A stretch of 64,000 bases of DNA from JBFWYO01 sp050186335 (GCA_050186335.1 JBFWYO010000008.1:13869-77868), one strand, 5' to 3'. Positions 17,586 through 27,201 are shown, counted from the first letter of the stretch. The notes: generated by a model not told the origin, from the letters alone. Program-made: numbers and translations.

Positions 17586-19175
17586 CTAGTTTTCGAGGCG
17601 CAGGGCCACGAACTGCGTGTCGTCCTTGCGCTGGACGAACAGCAGAATCGAGCGCGCGCCGTCCTTCTTGGCTTTTTCGATCAGCCGCTGCGCGTCGCCG
17701 GTCGTGGCAACCTTGGTCTGCGCCACTTCCAGGATCACGTCGCCGACGCGGAGCTTTTCCGCGGTGGCGCTGTTCGGATCGATCGCGGTGACGACGGCGC
17801 CGTCGACCTTGTCCTTGATGCCGTACTGCTTGCGCGCGTCCGGCGTGATCGGCGACAGAGTCATGCCGAGCACGGTCACGTTGTCGGTGCGCGGCTTGAT
17901 CGGCATCTGATCGCTTTTGGCCGGATCGGTCTTCGGCTGATCGGCTTCGTCGAGTTCGCCGACCTTTACCTTGAGCATCACTTCCTTGCCCTTGCGGAAC
18001 ACCAGGACGTCGACTTCCTTGTTGACCTCGGTTTCGGCGACGATACGCGGCAGGCGATTCATATCGGCGACGACTTTGTTGTCGAACTTCAGGATCACGT
18101 CGCCCTGCTGGATGCCGCCCTTGTCGGCCGGGCTGTTCGGCGAGATGCCGGCGACCAGAGCGCCCTCGGCTTTCTTCAGGCCCAGGCTCTGCGCGATATC
18201 CTCGTTGATGGTCTGGATCTGCACGCCGAGCCAGCCGCGCTTGGTCTTGCCGAACTTCTTGAGCTGCTCGACGATCGGCTGCGCCATGTCGGACGGGATC
18301 GCGAACGCGATGCCGACATTGGTGCCGCGCGGCGAAATGATCGCCGTATTGATGCCTACGACCTCGCCCTTCATGTTAAACAGCGGGCCGCCGGAGTTGC
18401 CCTTGTTGATCGCCGCGTCGGTCTGCAGGAAATCGACGAACGAGGTTTGCGACTCGCCGCTGATGTTGCCGATGTTGCGGTGCCGGGCCGAGATGATGCC
18501 CGAAGTGACGGTGCCGCCGAGGCCGAACGGATTGCCGATCGCGAGGACGGGTTCGCCGACGCGGGTCTTTTCCGAACTGCCCCATTTGACGGCGGGCAGC
18601 GGCTTGCTCGACTCGACCTTGAGCAGGGCCAGATCGGCCTTCGGATCGCGGCCGAGAATCTTGGCGGTCAGCGTGGTCTTGTCCTGGAAGATCACCTTGA
18701 CCTCGGTGGCCCCGGCGATAACGTGGTTGTTGGTGACGATGAAGCCGGACGGATCGATCACGAAGCCGCTGCCGACCGCGCTCTGGCGCCGCTGGTTGGG
18801 ATCCAGCCGGTCAAAATAGTCGCGGAAGAAATCCTCGAACGGCGAACCCGGCGTGTCGGGATTCGGGCGGTTCTGGCGCACCTGCGGCGGCGGCGCCGAG
18901 GTGGTCGAAATCGACACCACGGCGGGCAGCAGCTGCTCGACCAGATCCGGCAGATTGGCCGGCGCGCGCGGCGTCAGCGTCGCCGGATCGTTCGACTGGG
19001 CCAACTGCACTGGCGCGGCATTCCGGGCCGGATCGTCGGCCCGGCTGGAACTGTCGGGATACAGTGCCAGCACAACGCCCGCGCCGACCACTGCCGCCAT
19101 CGTGTAACCGACCAGGCGGGCCGCCAGGCGGCCGCGCGAAGCGGCGGTATTACGTTCGGGTTTGTCGATCGTCAT
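17586..19175 (-). CDS. degP: DegP/HtrA-type periplasmic serine protease
   Basis: 529 residues: N-terminal membrane/signal segment (about residues 16-40), trypsin-like domain and two PDZ domains. Catalytic triad residues are His151 (TNNHVI), Asp181 (KADLAL) and Ser261 (GNSGGP). Degrades or refolds damaged envelope proteins. ATG 19175 is chosen; an in-frame TTG at 19193 lies inside the GGAGAG motif. DegP and DegQ/MucD cannot be separated by sequence alone. Located beside hflC-hflK, a common alphaproteobacterial arrangement of envelope proteolysis genes. Confidence 0.95.
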   Translation of the reverse strand: MTIDKPERNTAASRGRLAARLVGYTMAAVVGAGVVLALYPDSSSRADDPARNAAPVQLAQSNDPATLTPRAPANLPDLVEQLLPAVVSISTTSAPPPQVRQNRPNPDTPGSPFEDFFRDYFDRLDPNQRRQSAVGSGFVIDPSGFIVTNNHVIAGATEVKVIFQDKTTLTAKILGRDPKADLALLKVESSKPLPAVKWGSSEKTRVGEPVLAIGNPFGLGGTVTSGIISARHRNIGNISGESQTSFVDFLQTDAAINKGNSGGPLFNMKGEVVGINTAIISPRGTNVGIAFAIPSDMAQPIVEQLKKFGKTKRGWLGVQIQTINEDIAQSLGLKKAEGALVAGISPNSPADKGGIQQGDVILKFDNKVVADMNRLPRIVAETEVNKEVDVLVFRKGKEVMLKVKVGELDEADQPKTDPAKSDQMPIKPRTDNVTVLGMTLSPITPDARKQYGIKDKVDGAVVTAIDPNSATAEKLRVGDVILEVAQTKVATTGDAQRLIEKAKKDGARSILLFVQRKDDTQFVALRLEN

Positions 19176-19359
19176 TGTTGGGAGTCTCTCCAATCTGCGG
19201 GCTGGCCGAGCCGGCCGGACCCATCCATGTTAGCAAATTGCGCGCGACCGCATAGCCGCGAAGTCAGTGGTTAGATGGGCGCGGATTGTGGCGACATCAA
19301 GGAATTGACCGGGCCGCAACGGGGCAGGCTTCAATTATACGTGTAGACGAAGCACAAAT

Positions 19360-19378
19360 AACCCGGGGCGCCCGGGTT
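19360..19378 (-). terminator. Hairpin at the end of the hflK-hflC-DUF2065 operon
   Basis: AACCCGGG, loop GCG, CCCGGGTT. On the minus strand the hairpin is followed by ATTTG, a short U-rich tail, 15 bases past the DUF2065 stop. Confidence 0.6.
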
Positions 19379-19392
19379 GCGCCAAGGACCGC

Positions 19393-19575
19393 TCAGCGCA
19401 CCGCCCAAACCACCAGCACGCCGACCACCGCGGCGACCAGCCCGGCGGAGCGCAGCGTGGCCTCCGGCACCTCCGTCATGCGCAGGGCCATGGTCCGCAT
19501 CTGGCGCGGAAACAGGGCGTAAAGCGCGCCCTCGATGACCAGGACGAAGGCGAGCGCTACCCACAGCTCGTTCAT
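19393..19575 (-). CDS. DUF2065 family small membrane protein
   Basis: 60 residues, two hydrophobic segments (ALAFVLVIEGALYALFP and AGLVAAVVGVLVVWAV) joined by RQMRTMALRMTEVPEATLR, the characteristic DUF2065 sequence. Function unknown. ATG 19575 is preferred over TTG 19581 because of the position of GGAG. It sits between hflC and degP, where the family is usually found, which suggests a link to membrane protease quality control. Confidence 0.85.
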   Translation of the reverse strand: MNELWVALAFVLVIEGALYALFPRQMRTMALRMTEVPEATLRSAGLVAAVVGVLVVWAVR

Positions 19576-19602
19576 CGCCAACCCGCTCCCGGTTGCGCGG
19601 GA

Positions 19603-20493
19603 TCAACGCTGGTTGGCGCGCTGGGTCGGTGCGTTGCGTTTGCCTTCGATGTCGCCGAAGTACCGGAAGAAGTCGCCATCCAGCGGGCCGACGTAACGCG
19701 TATTCGCGCCCAGCAACGAGTCCCGGTACGCCGTCATCGTGTACCAGAAATCGAAGAATTCCCGATCCTTGCTAAACGCCTCGTTATAGATCTGCTGGGC
19801 GACGCCTTCGCCTTCGCCGCGCAGAGTCTGCGATTTCCGTTCGGCCTCGGCCAGGATCACGCGCACGCGCTTGTCGGCATCGGCGCGCATGCGCTGCGCA
19901 TCGCGCTCGCCTTCCGCGCGGATGCGCACGGCTTCCTGCCGGCGCTGTGTTTCCATGCGGCGGAAGATGGCTTCGCTGTTTTCGGTCGGCAGATCGAGGC
20001 GCTTGATGCGGACGTCGACCACGTCGATGCCGAACGACTTGGTCTGCTCGCGCGTGCGCTGGGCGATCGTACGGATCAGCCGGGCGCGCTCCGGCGTCAA
20101 CAGTTCGGCCAGCTCGGCCTCGCCGAATACCGCGCGCAGGTTCGAACCGATGATCGTATTAAGGTTCGACGCCATGCCGATTTCGGTGCGCGCGTTCTTG
20201 TAAAACTCCAACGGATCGACGATGCGATACCGCGCGAAGGCGTCGACCACGACCTGCTTCTGGTCCTTGGTCGGCACTTCCGACACACCGGATTCGAAGT
20301 TGAGCAGGCGCTTGTCGAAATAGACGACGTTCTGGACGAACGGCAGCTTGGTATGCAGGCCGGGCTCGCGGACGAGCCGCTTGACCTCGCCGAACTGGAG
20401 CACGATGGCCTGCTCGGCCTGATTGACGGTGTAGACGCTCGATAGGCCGAGAATGACGGCGATCACAGCGACGATGGCGATCAGAATACGCAT
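19603..20493 (-). CDS. hflC: Protease modulator HflC
   Basis: 296 residues, SPFH/band 7 family. One N-terminal membrane anchor (residues 2-20), then the band 7 domain (VNQAEQAIVLQFGEVKRLV) and a long coiled coil rich in RRQEAVRIRAEGERDAQRMRA-like repeats. With HflK it forms the large periplasmic assembly around FtsH. GGGAG precedes ATG; 14 bases separate it from hflK. Confidence 0.96.
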   Translation of the reverse strand: MRILIAIVAVIAVILGLSSVYTVNQAEQAIVLQFGEVKRLVREPGLHTKLPFVQNVVYFDKRLLNFESGVSEVPTKDQKQVVVDAFARYRIVDPLEFYKNARTEIGMASNLNTIIGSNLRAVFGEAELAELLTPERARLIRTIAQRTREQTKSFGIDVVDVRIKRLDLPTENSEAIFRRMETQRRQEAVRIRAEGERDAQRMRADADKRVRVILAEAERKSQTLRGEGEGVAQQIYNEAFSKDREFFDFWYTMTAYRDSLLGANTRYVGPLDGDFFRYFGDIEGKRNAPTQRANQR

Positions 20494-20507
20494 GTTCGCA
20501 CTCTCCC

Positions 20508-21728
20508 TTAGCGAGACGGCTGCAGCACGGTGCTACCCGGCACCGGCTCGACCGCCTGCTTGCGCATCAGTTCGTTGAGCGGCAGATACGGCACGGTCGG
20601 GTTGCTGCCCTTGCCGTTGTCGATCAACGTCTTGTCCATCGAGCGCATGACTTCGCGCATGGTATCCAGGTACAGGCGCTGGCGGGTGATGTCCTTCTGG
20701 ATCTGATACTGGGCATACAGCGCCAGGAAGCGGCTCGCTTCGCCGGTGGCGAGCGCGACGCGTTCCTCCTTATAGGCTTCAGCACTGCGCGTGATGGTTT
20801 CGGACTGGCCTTCGGCGCCCTGAACCTTCTGATTGAAGTAGGCGTTGGCTTCGTTGATCACTCTTTCTTTGTCCGCGCGCGCCGCCTGCACGTCGCGGAA
20901 CGCATCGAGAACCTTGCCGGGCGGATCGATCCGCTGCATCTGCACTTCGCGAATTTCGACGCCGGCGCCGAACTCGTCCAGCAGTCGCTGCATCAACTCC
21001 ATGACTTCGAGCTGGATCTTGACCCGACCTTGCGTACGGATGAATTCGAATTCGTTCTTGCCGATCACTTCGCGCAACGCCGCCTCGGCGACGTCCTTCA
21101 CGGTGCGGTCCGGATCGCGAATGTTGAACAGGTAGTTTTCCACGCCCTTGAACGAATTGCGCATGTCGACGCGCCACAGCACGACTGCCTGAATGTCCAG
21201 GATGTTTTCGTCGCCGGTCAGCATCAGGCTGTCGGATTGCAGCGTGCGCGCCGGCGCGGTGCGCGAAGTCGGGCGGATCGCGGCCGGCGCCGACATGCCT
21301 ACTTCGATCGAATTGATGGTGGTGACGTTGGGACGCTGGACGTCGCCGATCGGTGCCGGCCAATTGTAGTGCAAGCCCTGCGGCGACACCGACGTCATCT
21401 TGCCGAATACCAGCTCGACGCCGACCTGATTGGGCTCGACGCGGTAGAAGCCGGTCGCCAGCCAGACCACGACGGCCAGGACGGCGATGGCGAGGATGCC
21501 GCGCTTGCCGCCGATGCCGCCCGGCATGACGCGCTTGACCTTGTCCTGGCTGCGCTTGAGCATTTCCTCGAAATCGATCGGGTTCTTCGGGCCGCTGTTG
21601 TTCGGGCCTTGCGGTCCTTGCGGGCCGGATGGACCTCTGCCCCAGGGATTCTGGTTGTTTCCGCGGTTGCCGCTACCCCACGGGCCGCCCTTGTCGTCCT
21701 TGCCGCCCGTCTGATTGTTCCAAGGCAT
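20508..21728 (-). CDS. hflK: FtsH protease modulator HflK
   Basis: 406 residues. Gly/Pro/Asn-rich cytoplasmic N-terminus (about residues 1-50, GNRGNNQNPWGRGPSGPQG), a membrane segment near residue 80, then the SPFH domain (VEPNQVGVELVFGKM) and coiled coil. Partner of HflC; regulates FtsH access to membrane proteins. First gene of the minus-strand operon, divergent from mrp. Confidence 0.96.
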   Translation of the reverse strand: MPWNNQTGGKDDKGGPWGSGNRGNNQNPWGRGPSGPQGPQGPNNSGPKNPIDFEEMLKRSQDKVKRVMPGGIGGKRGILAIAVLAVVVWLATGFYRVEPNQVGVELVFGKMTSVSPQGLHYNWPAPIGDVQRPNVTTINSIEVGMSAPAAIRPTSRTAPARTLQSDSLMLTGDENILDIQAVVLWRVDMRNSFKGVENYLFNIRDPDRTVKDVAEAALREVIGKNEFEFIRTQGRVKIQLEVMELMQRLLDEFGAGVEIREVQMQRIDPPGKVLDAFRDVQAARADKERVINEANAYFNQKVQGAEGQSETITRSAEAYKEERVALATGEASRFLALYAQYQIQKDITRQRLYLDTMREVMRSMDKTLIDNGKGSNPTVPYLPLNELMRKQAVEPVPGSTVLQPSR

Positions 21729-21930
21729 CGCTCAGTTCCCTGTTCCGAAGGAGTTGTCGGGCGGCGCACCGGCGCTTCGCCGTGGTCAAATCGCCCGCTC
21801 GGCCTTATATGACACCTGCTTCGCAGGCGCAACGCAACGCGGCGCGCCGCTTCGGTGCCGTTATTAGCAATATTGTATGCAACGCCGGGGATTCAACGGC
21901 GTGTCACGGAAAAGAAACGGGGAGACGAGC

Positions 21931-23049
21931 ATGGCGACAGTGACCGAGCATTCCATTTGGGAGGCGCTGCGCACCGTGATCGATCCGGACCGCAAGGCCG
22001 ATATCGTCACGCTCGGCATGGTTTCCGGCCTTGTGATCAAGGACGGCAATGTCGGTTTCGCGATCGAGGTCGACCCCCGCCGCGGGCCGCAACTCGAGCC
22101 GCTCCGCCAGGCCGCCGAAAAAGCCGTCGATAAGGTGCCCGGCGTGCTCTCCGTTTCGGCGGTGCTGACCGCGCATCGCGGGCAGGCGGCGGCCAAGGCG
22201 CCGCTGGCGCCGCATGCGCATGGCCACGCGCAACCCGCGCGCCCCGCCTTGGCACCGGGCGTGAAATCCATCGTCGCCGTGGCGTCCGGCAAGGGCGGGG
22301 TCGGAAAATCCACCACTGCGATCAATCTGGCGCTGGCGCTCGCGGCCGCCGGCGCCAAGGTCGGCCTGCTCGATTCGGATATTTACGGCCCGTCGATCCC
22401 CCGCATGATGGGCATCAAGGGCAAGCCCACCTCCGGCGACGGCAAGATCCTCGAGCCGATGAGCAACTACGGCATCAAGGTCATGTCGATGGGTTTCCTG
22501 GTCGACGAGGAGACGCCGATGATCTGGCGCGGCCCGATGGTGATGAGCGCCATCGAGCAGATGCTGAAGGACGTCAATTGGGGCGAACTCGACGTCATGG
22601 TGGTCGACATGCCGCCCGGCACGGGCGACGCGCAACTGACGCTCGCCCAGCGCGTGCCGCTGGCCGGCGCGGTCATCGTATCGACGCCACAGGACATCGC
22701 GTTGCTGGACGCGCGCAAGGGCCTCAACATGTTTCGCAAGGTCGACGTGCCTGTGCTCGGCATCGTCGAGAACATGAGCTACTACGTCTGCCCGAACTGC
22801 GGCGAGCGCGCGGATATTTTCGGCCACGGTGGCGCGCGCAAGGAAGCGGAACGGCTCGGGATCGATTTTCTCGGCGAGATTCCGCTCGATATCGTGATCC
22901 GCGAAACCTCGGACGAAGGCAAACCGATCGTCGCGACCCGGCCGGAGAGCCCGCACGCGAAGGCAGATATGGAAATCGCGCGAAAGATATTGGCTAAGCT
23001 GGGCGCCGGCAGCCAGCGGCGCGCGGCGCCGAAGATTGTCGTGCAGTGA
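21931..23049 (+). CDS. apbC: Iron-sulfur cluster carrier ATPase Mrp/ApbC
   Basis: 372 residues. N-terminal MIP18/DUF59 domain, a Pro/His/Ala linker (about residues 85-105), then the P-loop ATPase with GKGGVGKST, DSDIYGPSIPRM and VVDMPPGTGDAQLT. The CxxC of Fe-S binding is YVCPNCGE. It holds and transfers [4Fe-4S] clusters. ATG 21931 is selected for its GGGGAGACGAGC ribosome site over an upstream in-frame ATG at 21877. Confidence 0.96.
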   Translation: MATVTEHSIWEALRTVIDPDRKADIVTLGMVSGLVIKDGNVGFAIEVDPRRGPQLEPLRQAAEKAVDKVPGVLSVSAVLTAHRGQAAAKAPLAPHAHGHAQPARPALAPGVKSIVAVASGKGGVGKSTTAINLALALAAAGAKVGLLDSDIYGPSIPRMMGIKGKPTSGDGKILEPMSNYGIKVMSMGFLVDEETPMIWRGPMVMSAIEQMLKDVNWGELDVMVVDMPPGTGDAQLTLAQRVPLAGAVIVSTPQDIALLDARKGLNMFRKVDVPVLGIVENMSYYVCPNCGERADIFGHGGARKEAERLGIDFLGEIPLDIVIRETSDEGKPIVATRPESPHAKADMEIARKILAKLGAGSQRRAAPKIVVQ

Positions 23050-23231
23050 CTCGGACTAAAATCTCGTCGTCATCCGAAGTCTCGCCCCTTCGTCCGGAGC
23101 TTGCCGAAGGCCGACCCGGCGGCAAGGGCGGCACGCTGAGCAGATGGCGGCTTTAATTTAGATTGTCGTATCGGCCGAAACGTGGCGGAGAGCCGGGATC
23201 CGGAGTCTTTCGGCGTTTACCGAGGTTGGAC

Positions 23232-23265
23232 CCGGACCGGCGCCGCAAACGCCGCGCCGGTCCGG
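23232..23265. terminator. Strong GC hairpin between convergent genes
   Basis: A perfect 12-bp stem CCGGACCGGCGC/GCGCCGGTCCGG with a 10-base loop, between the ends of mrp and the flavoprotein gene. There is no U-tract on either side, so factor-independent termination is unsure; mRNA 3'-end stabilisation is an alternative. Confidence 0.5.
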
Positions 23266-23282
23266 AGCGATGGGTCGAGCGG

Positions 23283-24803
23283 TTACCCGATCCCGTATTT
23301 TCCGGGCGCGAGCACGCCGTTCGGATCGACCGCGTGCTTGATCGCATTGCACGTGTCGCGCACGACCGGCATCATCAAATCCATGTGCAGACCGTAATAC
23401 TGATTCGGCGCGCGACCAACCGTGTGGCCGCGCTTGGCGAACTCCGCCGCGAGGGTTTTGTAGCAGCGATCCGCGCGCGCGCTTTCCTCGGGGTTGGCGC
23501 GATTGAAGGTGATCACCTGCAGACCGCGCGCGAACCGCCCGCTGCACACGTTCATCACCTTGTATTCGAGTCCGTGGTCTTCGGTGATCTGCTTGCCGAG
23601 TTTCTGCAGTTCGTTGGCCGTGGAGCCGATCATCGGCGTGCCCGGCACGAACCAGATGTTGCCGCCGCCCGGCCGCCATTTCAGGAGACCCAACTCGCCT
23701 GCCGTCGGCACGCCGTTGAACGCGTCGATGGCGACGCGCAGCGGCGGCAACGTCAGCGCCTGATCGTGGTCGATGTAGCGCGCCTTGCCGGATTTCAGGA
23801 ACATACCCTTGACCCGCTCGATCATCGGCGCGACCGCCTCGACGCTGGCGCCATAGAACGCGCCCGACGCGACCCATTCGCCGAGACCGTGCTTGTGCTG
23901 CAACGCCTTGCGGCCGGCTTCGGACAGCGCCTTGGCGCCGTTGCTGGCGGCGAATTCCGGATTCACCGCTTCGTTGCCGGTCAAATACAGGCCGTTGGCG
24001 ACCCGAAACAGCGTCGGCACGAAATTGCTGAGCTTGAGCGGCCGCACCAGATCGACAATTTCGGCCAAATCGTCGATCTGATCGTACACGAAGTGGAACG
24101 AGCGCGTGACCGGGGGCTTGGGCATCAGCCAGATACCCATCTTGGTGACGATACCGTAATTGGATTGCACGAACAGGCCGTCCAGAAACGGCCCATAGGC
24201 GTATTTGGAGACGTGAAAAGTCTTGCTGTCCGGCAGGCCGCCGTCGCCGGTACGCAGAATTTCGCCGTTGCCGAGCACGATCTCCATGCCGCAGCTCATG
24301 CCAAAATGATCGAAATACGGCGTGTAGCCGGCGCCCTTGTCCATCGCGTTGCCGAGGATGCCGCCTTCGGGCGGTCCCGAGGTGGTATCAAGCTGCATCT
24401 TGTTACCGCGCCGGACCAATTCGTCGTGCAGGCGCTGGTACGAAACGCCGGGCTCGACCACCGCGTAGCACAGCGTGTCGTTGATCTCGAGGATGCGGTT
24501 CATGCGACGGCCGAGATCGATGATCACCTGCCCCGGCTGCGGCGGCGATTTCATGCCGAGGCCTTGATTGTTGCCGGTCGAGATCGGGAAGACGTGCACC
24601 TTATGCCGGTTCGCGGCCTGGACGATCTTCTGCACCTCGTCGGTCGAGCTTGGGAACAGCAGCCCGCCCGGCCGAACGTCGCCGCCCGGCATGGTGTTCT
24701 CGCCGTAGCGACGAATCGTGTCTTCGGAGACGTTGACATGCTCCTTGCCGAGCAGTGCTTCCATGTCCTTGAAGAATGAATGCAGGTTCTTCGGGTCGTT
24801 CAT
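23283..24803 (-). CDS. VAO/p-cresol methylhydroxylase-type FAD oxidoreductase
   Basis: 506 residues with a PCMH-type FAD domain and a vanillyl-alcohol-oxidase C-terminal domain. It resembles the flavoprotein subunit of 4-cresol dehydrogenase along its length: FPISTGNNQGLG, CYAVVEPGVSYQRLHDEL, GYTPYFDHFGMSCGMEIVL, KYAYGPFLDGLFVQSNYGI, TKMGIWLMPKPPV and the end AVDPNGVLAPGKYGI. Oxidation of a 4-alkylphenol, alcohol or hydroxy acid is plausible. Classical p-cresol dehydrogenase pairs with a cytochrome c; here the partner gene, 21 bases upstream, encodes a GlcF-like Fe-S protein. The residue that would bind FAD covalently cannot be assigned. Confidence 0.85.
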   Translation of the reverse strand: MNDPKNLHSFFKDMEALLGKEHVNVSEDTIRRYGENTMPGGDVRPGGLLFPSSTDEVQKIVQAANRHKVHVFPISTGNNQGLGMKSPPQPGQVIIDLGRRMNRILEINDTLCYAVVEPGVSYQRLHDELVRRGNKMQLDTTSGPPEGGILGNAMDKGAGYTPYFDHFGMSCGMEIVLGNGEILRTGDGGLPDSKTFHVSKYAYGPFLDGLFVQSNYGIVTKMGIWLMPKPPVTRSFHFVYDQIDDLAEIVDLVRPLKLSNFVPTLFRVANGLYLTGNEAVNPEFAASNGAKALSEAGRKALQHKHGLGEWVASGAFYGASVEAVAPMIERVKGMFLKSGKARYIDHDQALTLPPLRVAIDAFNGVPTAGELGLLKWRPGGGNIWFVPGTPMIGSTANELQKLGKQITEDHGLEYKVMNVCSGRFARGLQVITFNRANPEESARADRCYKTLAAEFAKRGHTVGRAPNQYYGLHMDLMMPVVRDTCNAIKHAVDPNGVLAPGKYGIG

Positions 24804-24824
24804 GCCTCGCTCCCTCCCGTCGCG

Positions 24825-26171
24825 TCACCAGATAGCGTTTGCATCGTCGCTCGATACGGGCGCCGCATCCGGCACCGGGGTCAGTGCGACGCCATACAGC
24901 GCAGGCGGCATCGGACCGCCGGTCGCCCAATCGAGCAACTCTACGGTATGCACGACCGGCCGCGCGGTGTAGCCGGAAATTTGCGCGATGCAGCCGAGAT
25001 TGCCGGCGGCGACGATTTCCGCGTCGGTGCTGTCGATGTGCCCGGCTTTGCGCCGGCCGAGTTGTGCAGCGATATCCGGCTGCAGCATGTTGTAGGTGCC
25101 GGCCGAGCCGCAGCAGAAATGGCGCTCGGGTACATCGCGCACGACGAAGCCGGCTTGCGCAAGCAAAGCGCGCGGCTCATCGACGATCTTTTGCACATGC
25201 TGGAGCGAGCAGGCATCGTGATAGGCGACGGCGAAGCGGCGTGCTTCGGCAGTCGGCTTCAGGCCGAGCCGCACCATGATCTGCGTGACGTCCTGGGTCA
25301 GCTTGCCGATGCGCGCGGCGGCGGCGGCAAAGTCATTATCCCGCTGGAACAGATGTCCGTAATCCTTGACCGTCGAGCCACAGCCCGATGCGTTGACAAT
25401 CACGGCATCCAGTCCGCCCGCGCTCAATTCGTTCGTCCACGCGTCGATGCACTGCCGCGCGGCCTGCTTGGCCAGTTTCTCCTTGCCCATGTGCAGCGTG
25501 AGCGCGCCGCAGCATTCGACGTTCGAGACTACGACCTCGCACCCATGTCGCCGCAACAGACGTAAAGTTGCCGCGTTCAAATGCGGCGCCAGCACTTGCT
25601 GCGCGCAACCTTGCAACAAGGCCACGCGCATGCGCCGTGCGCCCTCTGCCGGATAGACGCCGGGTGCGATCGGCTTTTCGTTTGGTAAGGATTTCGGCGC
25701 GAGTTCGACCATGACGCGCAGGCGGCCGGGCATCAATCGCCGGAACGGCCGGCCGAATCGCGCCGCGCGCAGGGCGGCGGCAAAGCGGCGCGGCTTCGGC
25801 ACAGTCGCAGCGACGAACGCGCGAATCGCGCGATCGGCCAGCGGTCGGCGAAAATTCTCCTCGATGTGAATCCGCGCGCGATCGACCAGGTGCACGTAAT
25901 CGACTTTCACGGCGCATGTGGTCATGCACGACAGGCACGACAGGCACTTGTCGATGTGGCCGACGGTTTTGGCGGACGGCGCGCCGCCTTTCTCGAGCAT
26001 CTCGCGGATCAGATCGATGCGGCCGCGCGGGGCGTCGTTCTCGTCGCCGAGCAGCACATAAGTCGGGCAAACTGCGGTGCAGAACCCGTAATGCTGGCAT
26101 TCCCGGAGAATGGCATCGGCCTCGGCGATCGCCGGATCGGCGAGCTGTGCTGGGGTAAAACTGGTTTTCAT
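24825..26171 (-). CDS. GlcF-like Fe-S protein (CCG domain) with an incomplete first cluster motif
   Basis: 448 residues, close to glycolate oxidase iron-sulfur subunit. N-terminal ferredoxin-like region, then two CCG domains (VECCGALTLHMG and HFCCGSAGTYN). The second [4Fe-4S] motif is complete: Cys76, 79, 82, 86 (CLSCLSCMTTC). The first reads CQHYGFCTAVCP, with Tyr28 (codon TAC) where the family has Cys (TGC). ATG 26171 matches the family start (MKTSFTPAQLADP); no strong Shine-Dalgarno. It probably passes electrons from the flavoprotein encoded next to a quinone. GlcD and GlcE are absent here. Confidence 0.88.
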   Translation of the reverse strand: MKTSFTPAQLADPAIAEADAILRECQHYGFCTAVCPTYVLLGDENDAPRGRIDLIREMLEKGGAPSAKTVGHIDKCLSCLSCMTTCAVKVDYVHLVDRARIHIEENFRRPLADRAIRAFVAATVPKPRRFAAALRAARFGRPFRRLMPGRLRVMVELAPKSLPNEKPIAPGVYPAEGARRMRVALLQGCAQQVLAPHLNAATLRLLRRHGCEVVVSNVECCGALTLHMGKEKLAKQAARQCIDAWTNELSAGGLDAVIVNASGCGSTVKDYGHLFQRDNDFAAAAARIGKLTQDVTQIMVRLGLKPTAEARRFAVAYHDACSLQHVQKIVDEPRALLAQAGFVVRDVPERHFCCGSAGTYNMLQPDIAAQLGRRKAGHIDSTDAEIVAAGNLGCIAQISGYTARPVVHTVELLDWATGGPMPPALYGVALTPVPDAAPVSSDDANAIW

Positions 26172-26268
26172 GCCGGCCCGATGCGGAGAAGGACTTGCCC
26201 AGTGTGTCGTCGGGCTATTAATATGTCCAATACGATTTTTCATCGCCTGTGATAGTTTTTTCTTATCA

Positions 26269-27201
26269 ATGATCGAACTGCGCCATCTTCGTTATTTCGT
26301 CGCCGTGGCCGAGGAATTGCACTTCGGTCGCGCCGCTCAGCGCCTGCGCATCGCCCAGCCGGCGCTCAGCCAGCAGATCAAGGCGCTCGAGGCGGAAATC
26401 GGCGGACTGTTGCTGTCGCGCACGCGCCGCTCGGTCGTGCTGACCGACGCGGGCATGGCGTTTCTGCGGCGCGCCAACGTCATTCTTCAATCGACCGCCG
26501 ATGCCGCTATCGAGACCAAGCGCATCGCGCGCGGCGAAAAAGGCTCGATCGCGATCGGCTTCATGAGCGCGGCGATGCTCGATCAGTTTCCACCGTTCCT
26601 GAAATCGCTGCGCGAGGCGCTGCCCGACGCGAGCGTCAATCTGGTGCAGATGGCGTCGGACGAGCAGATCGAAGCCGTGGCGAAAGGGCATCTTACGGCG
26701 GGCTTCGTCGACATTGCGCCGCGGCGCAAGGATATCGAAGTGGGCGCGGTGCGCGTGGCCGCGCAACAGGTGTGGGAGGAACGACTGCTCGCCGCGCTCC
26801 CGCCGCATCACCGACTTGCCAATCAAAGCGTCGTGCCGCTCGCCGCACTCGCCGAAGATGACTTTATTACCCTGACGCGCAAACCGGCGACGGGATTTTT
26901 CGACCAGACCATCGCGCTGTGCCAGGACGCCGGCTTCTCGCCGCGCATCCGTGCCGAAGTGGCCCAGTTGCCGGTGGCGCTGACGCTGATCGCCGCCGGG
27001 TATGGCGTGGGACTCGCACCCGCATGCGTGTGCCCGCCGTGGGAGAATCAATTGGCGTTCGTCAACCTGACCAGCAAACCGAAAATCGGCGTCACGCTGA
27101 TCTGGCGGCGCGACGATGCGTCGCCGATCCTGGCAGTGCTGCGCAAATGCATCGATGCACAGGCGCCGCGACTGATCGAGTGGGCGAACCGGCGGACCTG
27201 A
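26269..27201 (+). CDS. LysR-family transcriptional regulator
   Basis: 310 residues. N-terminal winged helix (IELRHLRYFVAVAEELHFGRAAQRLRIAQPALSQQI split over the classic helix-turn-helix) and a C-terminal periplasmic-binding-like effector domain. Divergent from the Fe-S/flavoprotein pair with only 97 bases between, which is the usual LysR arrangement and makes that operon its likely target. Effector unknown. Confidence 0.93.
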   Translation: MIELRHLRYFVAVAEELHFGRAAQRLRIAQPALSQQIKALEAEIGGLLLSRTRRSVVLTDAGMAFLRRANVILQSTADAAIETKRIARGEKGSIAIGFMSAAMLDQFPPFLKSLREALPDASVNLVQMASDEQIEAVAKGHLTAGFVDIAPRRKDIEVGAVRVAAQQVWEERLLAALPPHHRLANQSVVPLAALAEDDFITLTRKPATGFFDQTIALCQDAGFSPRIRAEVAQLPVALTLIAAGYGVGLAPACVCPPWENQLAFVNLTSKPKIGVTLIWRRDDASPILAVLRKCIDAQAPRLIEWANRRT

